A stretch of DNA of 64,000 nucleotides from assembly GCA_029378245.1 (NCBI GenBank), contig JARKIF010000117.1, forward strand, positions 40,282-104,281. Direction: 5' to 3'. The notes below the pieces were generated by a model. It was not told the origin of the DNA. It did no database searches and worked only from the letters and a program-made list of their open reading frames with translations. How positions within the stretch are numbered: the stretch's first letter is position 1; each line of letters opens with the position of its first letter. The position numbers and the translations under genes were made by a program. Source of the DNA: Roridomyces roridus. Lineage: Eukaryota; Basidiomycota; Agaricomycetes; Agaricales; Mycenaceae. Shown here one piece after another: positions 56,701 through 64,000 of this stretch.

Positions 56701-59700
56701 TTGAATCTGTCCGGTCCCCCAAGCTCGACAGAAACGCGGGAAGAAAGGCAGCTGTATTCATCAACTCTGCTGTCGCCGTCGTCCTCGCATTGCGCCATGC
56801 TTCGACAATGACCCAAGCTCGTCGCGCCAAGGACACCTTCGGTAGTACTCAAGTTACAACACTCTTGGCACCGTTCCTCAAAGTAGGATTTTCCTTCTGT
56901 GTCCTGCCCCTGGGCTGATTTCCGACCTTTAGGACGCCCTGGTTGACGGAGACCCCGTGCTGCGATCCGCTAGCAGCGAGTGCATGGGTCGTTTAGCCAA
57001 TCTTGCTGGCACTACCTTCCTCACCGGTCAGATCAAGATCCTTGTTGACCAGGTGGTCAATAACAGGGATCCTCACGGACGAGCAGGCTGTGCGCTTGCC
57101 TTTGGTGCGATCTATAGCCATGTCGGTGGACTCGCCGCTGGCCCCCTTTTGAAAACGACTGTAAATGTTCTGATGTCACTCAGTAACGACCCGCACCCCG
57201 TGGTCCATTTTTGGGCACTCAATGCGTTGGGGCGAGTCATGCACGCCGCCAGCCTGGCCTATGCGCCTTTTGTATCAAGCACGTTGGGCATGCTCTTGAA
57301 AGTGTATCTGATGGAGTCTCACGAACGTGAGGGCGGAACTGTTCTGAATGCCAATTTGAGTGGCGATTGCCCCGCGTACCCGGTCGTTTGCCAGATCACG
57401 GATGCAGTCATCACGATACTGGGACCAGATATGCAGGAGTCCACGAGGACGCGTACCCTCGTCTTGAATCTCGTCCACGAGTTTTCAAAAGAGAACGACG
57501 AAGCAATTCGTGTCGAGGCTATCAAGTGCATGCAACATTTCCTCATGTTCGTTCCGGAGCACGTCGATATTCCCGACTTGGTCAACCAATTCAGAGCCCA
57601 TTTGGCTTCGTCTCGCCGACCGCTCAAACTGGCTTCCATAAATGCGCTATATCAACTGGTACAGAAGGACGCGCTGGCCATGTCCAGACTAGGCGGAGAT
57701 CGGCTCGTCGAGGACCTATTCGGGATGCTGGACGATGACTCGTCGATACAAGGCGTGCGAGATGTTATCACGAGCTGGCTACAGCAAACTGTTGTGCACA
57801 ATCCATCTGCATGGATCGATCTCTGTCAACGAATCATGTCACGCACAACTGCATCCCAGCAAGTGGTGGACGCTGCCTCTCAGGGTCTCCGTGACGATGA
57901 GGGCGAATCTCTCAACTTTGCCACGTCACAAGACGGAGGACGAAAACTTTCCACGTCTCGTTGGAGGACACAGCTCTTTGCGCTCGAGTGTTTACACAAG
58001 ATTTGTACAATCGTCGCGAGCAGTGGCAGAAAAGAGCATCTCGACATTAAATATGCCCGCACTTTGGGAGTCACATCCACCTCCGGTCTTCTATTCTCCC
58101 GCGTCCCGGATCTCATCAGGATGGCATTCACGGCGTCCACGGCCTACGTTACTGAAATCCGTCTTGAAGGCCTGGTCGTGTTGCGGGACGTTATCGAGGT
58201 ACTTTCCTTTTCTTCTTTCTCAAGCATCATTGATCTGATCCCATCACAGATATTCGCAGCTGCACCCGACCCCGCGTACGATGACGCTCTTCTGCTGGAG
58301 CAGCATCAAGCACCCATCACTGCTGCCCTTACTCCTGCATTCTCCTCTGATTCGACCCGGAGATTCTGGCCTCAGCTGTGCATGCATGTGCGGTATTCGT
58401 TGGCTGTGGTGTGGTCAAGGATATCGGTCGCATGGGCCGCATTCTCAAGCTCCTAACCAATGCACTTGACCAATCCAAAGGTTTTTCTTCTTCTTCTTTG
58501 GTTTACAATCAACCCTGTTTTGACCTCTGATGCAGACTCGGGAATGTTGTCGCTGGGAGAAGGAGGCGAGCTCAGCCCCAACGCATCGGCCATGCTCAGA
58601 ATCTCCACCTTATCGGCCTGGGCACAGCTTGAGATCGCGAGTTCCAAGCAAGCATATCTAACAGATGTTCTTAAACCTTACCGGGCAACTCTTGCTTTAT
58701 TGTGGTTGGCCTCCCTGCGCGACTACGCAAGTATCCGCATCGACTCCGAGTTCTTGAACGATACTTCTTCGGTGGCACTAGACTCTTCCTATTCGAGTCT
58801 CGGAAAAGAGGTGTTACTCCCGGTGCGCCTAGTTGCCCATTCTATTGCCGATGTATGTACTTACGTGCATAGTATTATACCAGTTCGTGGTCTGTTATAC
58901 TTCAGGCAGTAGCCGCAGCTATGCAAGCCAACGACCCTCATATTCTGGCAGCCATGGACGGACAGGAGCTCGGCAAAGACGCTGCGCCTCCCCCGCACAA
59001 GGCACCTCGGCGAGAGGAACCGACCATGTTCTTCTTCATTGTTTTTGGGCTGGTCTATGAGGCGCTCGCCACGGCTTCAACTGAATCAAGTTCTTCGACG
59101 GCGTCCCGCCAATCCAAGATAATCGCAGCGTTGCAGACGCTTAAATCTCTCGTCAAGCCAGAGTACGCTGGAAAGGCAATCATGGAGGCTGCCATATTCG
59201 ACGAATTCATTAGTCTTTGCTACCGGATGGCTATGACAGAGGCGGCACCGATTCAGATCCACCTTGTCGAAGTACTGACAGTCATGGCTGCAACACACGA
59301 TTCTGCAGTGGATGGGTCAGTTGTCCTTCTTCTGGTTTTTCAATCTCTGACCTTGTTTGTAGCTCGGATCCTCTTTCACATACCTCTCCTCGAGCTCATT
59401 GTCTCAGAATATGCTCCCATATTTTGCGGCATTCGACATCCGTATCTTCTCGAGGCTCTCTCATTCGTCAGTGCACGTTTGGTTTCAACGGCTCCCGACC
59501 CTGACTCGTTTCAGAGGGTGCAGTTCCCGATCGTATCAGGATGATTATGGCAGCCTTTTCTGCATTCGTCTCCGTCGGTTCAGCGATCAAATCCCTACAT
59601 AGAGAGGATGTACGATCCGTGGGCATTCTATTGTACAGCGGTAAGATCATGTGCTCGAAGAGTTCATTGACTAATCTGCGTAAAGAATTGCTCAAGGATG

Positions 59701-60657
59701 AATCGTCGGAGATAGATCTCGTTGGACCCACGTTACCAGCTCTCAAGTCGTTGCTTGACATACCGACCGCCTCGCCGGACGCCACGGACCGTTACAGCCG
59801 GCTTGTACACGGTCTTATCTCGGCCTGCTTGCTGAATGTCGACGAGATGGGGTCAGTATTCTGCGCAATACTCCTAATCATTCATGTTGATGTTGTGTTC
59901 GCAGAGGTCGCCAAGGAACCATCTCAGCGAAGAAGATCAAGAACAATCTCTTGGCCGCAGTTCTCATCTTGACTGTCATTCCGACGTCAGTGAAAGTCGG
60001 AGAAGCAGTAATCGAGCACTGCTGCTTCTTGATTAGCCAAAAACTTGTGGACGCCGGCGAGGTGAGCTCGCTCCGCTTATGAGGCATGCACTCACACTGT
60101 CTAGATGTCATTGCCCGCATCCCATTGCGCTAAAACATTGATCTTGGCGTCAGCCTCTGGCAATGCTATACTACAGCAATGTGCGAGGCTGCTGGTCCCA
60201 GGCCTCATCGAGTACATTGCGAAGATGGCCCCCTCGGTCAATGATGGTACCATCTCAGAGCCTCATGCAGCTGCTGTCGGTGAGGTCTGGAAAGCTTTCT
60301 CCGCATTTTTTGCCACAGTGCCAGAGGACCACCGTACGTAGTGACACCTCTTGGACTTTTACGTACTCATCGTCCTCAGGAACACGGCTGTTAGGCGTCT
60401 TGCTGCCGACCATCACTTTGCTCTTGTCGAATCCCAATCCACAACCAACAGCGGCTGCATTGGTGGCCCAGAGCATCAGGGAGCTTTTGGCATACGCCAC
60501 GACTTCTCCCGCAGCCTTCAAGGATGCTGCCGCTAAACTCGACTCGGCGACCCGGGACTTGTTGGAGCAGTCTGTCAGGCGAGCTGTTGGTGGTGGAAGC
60601 AGCACATCGACTGCTGCACCTGCCGTGAAACCGCAGATATCCCTGAGATCATTCTGA
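53745..60657 (+). CDS. LAA1: Laa1/HEATR5 family HEAT-repeat protein
   Basis: Very large HEAT-repeat protein that binds AP-1 and works in clathrin-dependent traffic between trans-Golgi and endosomes. The start is ATG 53745 (MAAELADIEE, 48-nt intron, SEITGENGEMHLFQWLSATE, intron, HLKSKQAALETVLAKIV). Family signatures include RALRNCVARCLVALYTRGDT, IGLFDFYAALLAKLGPGFVE, the long middle exon 54646-56454, and RSASSECMGRLANLAGTTFL with DQVVNNRDPHGRAGCALAFG. PVVHFWALNALGRVMHAASL is also present. The C-terminal exons end VKPQISLRSF*. About 2,000 residues after splicing, as expected. Codon use and frames look intact. It converges on Swd2 with about 110 bp between stops. Confidence 0.92.
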
Positions 60658-60767
60658 GATTGATCATACAAGATTTGTAACCATAATACCTCGGATAATG
60701 TCATGTAATTTCACCGCTGGAACGGATTGTCAAAGGTTACACTAGGATATACATACAAAGGGTCTGG

Positions 60768-62060
60768 CTACTTTTTTCTCAGTAAATCTCGTGCTATTTC
60801 TTCAGGGTCGTTGGAAAGGTCCGGAAGCCAGAACGCCTACGGCAGTATAAGAAAGGAATTCCCAACAATACGCGAAAATGAACGAACCAATTCAGCACCA
60901 GCAGAGACCATCATCGCAAGCCGGGGATTGAACCTGACGCATCTCGAAGGACCCGGGTGTCCATCAAGCACAACGATAGGCAGCAGCTTCATCGGCGGCA
61001 CCTTCAAGTCAACGTCCCCTGACCGCGTCGGTAACTGCTGGCAGTCCCATATGAAGATCTTGCCGTCCAAACTCCCGGAGACAATGTATTTGCTATCAGG
61101 CGTCCAGCCCACCTCTTCCCCACTGCTTCCCTTTGATGGTTCAATATTTATGGAGGCGGTCAACGCTCGACGCTCGAGGCCAATGTGTCCCTCGAGCTTG
61201 GCCAGCAAGTGTCCCTCAAACGCGTCGACGATGTAGTGGGCAGAGCCTGAGCAGCCGACGAGCAGATATTTGCCGTTGGAAGAAAAGGCCATGGATGTCA
61301 TGTATATCGCGCGCGGTGGGAAGCTGATCAGGCTCAGCGTAGGGTCGTCCAACGTGATGACGAGGAACGGTGCCTTGTCATAGTTGGCTTGGTCGTATAG
61401 CAGGATACGAGAGTAGTTGTTGACCGCGACGGCAAAAACTACGCCCGTGGAGTCGTAGGCAACTATGGGTGTGGAAGGCACAGCCAAAAGACCGCGGCAG
61501 GTGGGAGCGCGAAGATCCCACAGGCGAACTGTGCGGTCTTGCGAACCGGACATGAAACCATCATCGACGGGCGACATTTCGAGGGAAACGACGCGGCCTT
61601 TATGGCCCTTGAAGTATTGCAGATACTTGTTGTCGTGAAGGGAATGATATCGAACGGTGTCGTCTTCTTTGGTGGAGGCATGTAGAATAGCCGTGTTCTT
61701 GTGCGTGAACCGTGGCAAGTCGACTCCGTACTTTTTGGAGTGCAATATTTTCACTTGTCTGAGTTGGGGGCTTAGTATCCCGGAAGCCAAGTAGGAGGCG
61801 GAACTCGCTTGCCGGATTTACAGCTATACAAGCGAAAGGTCTCATCCTCCGAAGCAGTGATAACCTGGTCTCCCCGGTCGTCGAATCCGATCCCAGTAAT
61901 ATGTCTCGGCCCAGGAAACTGCTGCCTGGGAGCGTTGGCTGTACCTGCCGCCGGCGAGGGCTCGACAGCACCCTTGATGATTTTTGCGGGCTTCAACTTG
62001 GTCTGGAATTGCAAAGATTTAAGGGTCTCCCGTTCTCCGCTGTCTGGCCAACTTCACCAT
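60768..62060 (-). CDS. SWD2: Swd2/WDR82 WD40 protein (COMPASS and CPF subunit)
   Basis: Beta-propeller shared by the Set1/COMPASS H3K4 methyltransferase and the cleavage/polyadenylation factor. WD motifs are TGIGFDDRGDQVITASEDET, KILHSKKYGVDLPRFTHKNT, VRYHSLHDNKYLQYFKGHKG, DDGFMSGSQDRTVRLWDLRA, MAFSSNGKYLLVGCSGSAHY and SKYIVSGSLDGKIFIWDCQ. After an intron the last exon gives AFWLPDLSNDPEEIARDLL and stops at 60768-60770. The first exon is probably only the ATG at 62058-62060. A 55-nt intron joins it to TKLKPAKIIKGA, since no ATG is in frame otherwise. It is divergent from Rpb5. Confidence 0.9.
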
Positions 62061-62178
62061 GGTTTGATTGGATAAAGGGAGTGGGGTCGACGCCCCATTG
62101 TTGCTGGTGCTTGGCTGCGGTGCCATTCAAGGGAGAGTTTGATGCCGTGATCGGTGCGCGCTTTGCTCTTGACGTCTG
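62061..62178. promoter_or_regulatory. Shared intergenic region, Swd2/Rpb5
   Basis: 118 bases between divergent starts, with no TATA box. Both genes are general transcription components, so co-regulation is plausible but not shown. Confidence 0.4.
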
Positions 62179-62994
62179 ATGAGTGAACAGGACGAGACCG
62201 CGAAACTATGGAAAGTCAACCGGACAATCCACGAACTCGTCAAGGACAGAGTCAGCAGAATGCTTGCACAGTTTTCGCGGTGGAATTGACTCGAATGCAG
62301 GGATTCCAGGTTGCAGATGAAGAAATCAGCATGGACCTCAATACTTTCCGACAAAACTTTGCCAACAACGGGGGAGTGGTCGAGTGAGTTGTCCGACCGT
62401 CGGGTTTCCTGAGCCTGAATACGGCCAGTCGCAATCAGCTCAATTTCTACACCAATTCCGCGTTAACCCTACCGACCAAATTTTCGTCTTCTTCTCTGAA
62501 GAGAAGAATGTGGGCGTAAAAACAATGCGAAAGTTGGCAAGGACTCCTTTGACTCTGGCGCCCATCTGACACTGGTACCTAAGATTGCTCAGTATCCTTG
62601 AAGAGAAGGCGATACAACGGGGTATCATTGTCTTTCCGACCACCATGACTTCCTCGGCACGCAAGGTGATTACCGCCATGGCCGCCCAGTATCGTCTGGA
62701 GGAATTCTCCGAATCCGACTTGCTGGTCAACATTGTACACCACACCCTCGTTCCGAGGCACGATATCCTCTCTGCCGAAGAGAAGAAAATCCTGCTCGAA
62801 AAATAGTGCGTGTTTGTACTCTGCAAGTAACTCACTGACGGGCCGCCAGCCGCCTGAAAGAAACGCAACTGCCGCGCATCCAACTAGCAGACCCCGTTGC
62901 ACGCTATTACGGACTACGACGTGGGCAGGTTGTCAAAATCACTCGTCCGAGTGAGACCAGTGGTCGGTATGCCAGTTACCGAATATGTTTCTAG
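62179..62994 (+). CDS. RPB5: RNA polymerase subunit Rpb5 (RPABC1), with one apparent base missing
   Basis: Shared subunit of RNA polymerases I, II and III, forming part of the lower jaw. The start is ATG 62179 ([35 protein letters not shown]). Introns are about 50 nt. The middle exon begins [10 protein letters not shown] in one frame and continues [20 protein letters not shown] in the next. One extra C at the CC of 62458-62459 would join them. The C-terminal assembly domain is intact: [19 protein letters not shown], then [29 protein letters not shown], ending ASYRICF* at 62994. Because the gene is essential and single-copy in fungi, I favour a sequence error over a mutation. Confidence 0.9.
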
Positions 62995-63167
62995 ACCACA
63001 TCATGTATTTTATCTGCTGCCCATAATCCATTGTATATCAAGACACGCGACCGCGCGTCGACTCAGATCTGACCGCGTCCACGTAGCACAGTCGTGGCAT
63101 CAAATTCTGATTCCTTCTTCTACTTATACTGTGAACGCGTTTATGCTTCAATAATCCGCCTACTTAG

Positions 63168-64000
63168 ATGCAGCTGCTTCGACTAGCCAGCGCCCTCTTT
63201 TGCTTGCCCTCTTCTTGCCCCACTCTGCTTTCGCCTCCGTCCTCGCTATCGACTATGGCACGGATTGGATCAAGGCGTCCGTCATGAGCCCAGGCGTCCC
63301 CTTTGACGTCCTGCTCAACAAGGATTCGAAACGAAAAATCCAAGCCACTGTGGGATGGAAAAATACTGACCGTCTCTTTGGAAGCGACGCCTTCAACCTG
63401 GTACGTGGCTTGATTCCTAGCTTGCGGCACTTACACTGTGCTAGGCGGCTCGGTTCCCTCCGACTCGTTCTCCTCAGTAAAGTACCTGCTAGCGCACCCT
63501 TCGACAGCGACATATCATCATATTATCTACCATCTCCACCGCGGAGGTCGTCAAGACATCCCGTAACACCGTCGCGTTGAAGCAGTCGGACGGGAATGAG
63601 TGGAGCGCGGAGGAGCTCGTGGCGATGCAATTCGCGTATGTCAAACAACTGGCAGAGTCGCTGGCGGGAGAGAAAGTGTCGGATGTGATCATCGCGGTGC
63701 CTCCGTACTACTCGCAATTCCAGCGCGATGCGGTTGTTGACGCGGTCGAAGTTGCCGGTTGCGGACGCTGGCCTCATCAACGACGGACGGCGTGGCCGTC
63801 AACTATGCCATGACCCGCAACTTTCTACCCCCGAGTACCATGTCATCTTCGACGCTGGCGCCTCCTCCATCCGCGCCACCGTCGTTTCCTTCTCAAAACT
63901 CCAACTCTACTCAGGGACACAGATCACAGTCGCTGGTGTTGGTTACGATCTAACCACTGGTGGCACGGAGCTCGACCGAAGACTGCGCGAAATCTGATCG
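63168..64000 (+). CDS. LHS1: Lhs1/HYOU1-type ER Hsp70, 5' part (continues past window)
   Basis: ER-lumen member of the Hsp110/Grp170 branch; nucleotide exchange factor for BiP. The start is ATG 63168. A hydrophobic signal peptide (LLALFLPHSAFA) leads to VLAIDYGTDWIKASVMSPG, the ATPase-domain start with a Tyr-Gly version of the phosphate-1 motif. Next come VGWKNTDRLFGSDAFNL, an intron, LVAMQFAYVKQLAESLAGEK, VIIAVPPYYSQFQRDAVVDA, and EYHVIFDAGASSIRATVVSF with the phosphate-2 motif. To read through it needs single-base insertions at several places (near 63194, 63456, 63525, 63760, 63772, 63830), mostly at C or T runs. It is therefore either badly sequenced or decaying. Confidence 0.8.

Overview
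This looks like nuclear DNA from a filamentous basidiomycete, probably an Agaricomycete. The conserved genes are cut by many GT-AG introns of about 50 nt. They encode fungal or eukaryotic housekeeping proteins (eIF3i, Seh1, Notchless, a PalB-type calpain, Rit1, eIF6, Apc2, Laa1/HEATR5, Swd2, Rpb5, an Lhs1-type Hsp70). The transposons are copia LTR elements, PIF-Harbinger and a basidiomycete-type integrase family. No tRNA or rRNA gene and no CRISPR array was seen.

The window has two compartments. Bases 1 to about 38,100 are a transposon graveyard. From left to right it holds: an open-ended hypothetical coding exon; a head-to-head pair of tRNA-related SINE-like sequences around telomere-like CCTAA repeats; a 653-residue hypothetical ORF; a decayed DDE-integrase gene; a decayed cytochrome P450; a GC-rich minisatellite; and then a hypothetical gene (9,709-19,912, minus) split by a young copia element. 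That element (copia A, 10,460-19,211, TSD TTGAC) landed inside a 50-nt intron. It was later hit by an almost intact PIF-Harbinger transposon (10,798-13,830) and by a 1.07-kb solo LTR of a third family (16,352-17,423). A related, older copia (copia B, 19,951-25,334) lies just upstream of the split gene's start codon and carries a mariner-like MITE at the same pol site where copia A carries the Harbinger. From 25.5 to 34.2 kb there are solo LTRs of several families, some nested and some mosaic, separated by unrecognised sequence. From 34.2 to 38.1 kb no gene could be supported.

Bases 38,156-64,000 form a compact housekeeping block of eleven genes. Neighbours are separated by about 6 to 570 bp. 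Three divergent pairs (Notchless/calpain, Apc2/Laa1, Swd2/Rpb5) share intergenic regions of about 105-130 bp. The calpain and Rit1 genes converge with six bases between their stop codons. Several products act in related processes: translation and ribosome biogenesis (eIF3i, eIF6, Notchless, Rit1), WD40 scaffolds (eIF3i, Seh1, Notchless, Swd2), transcription (Rpb5, Swd2), membrane traffic and pH signalling (Laa1, calpain), and cell cycle (Apc2). Nothing shows a shared operon-like function.

The last genes (Rpb5, Lhs1) need single-base corrections, mostly in C runs, to read through. This is more likely a sequence-quality problem than gene death.
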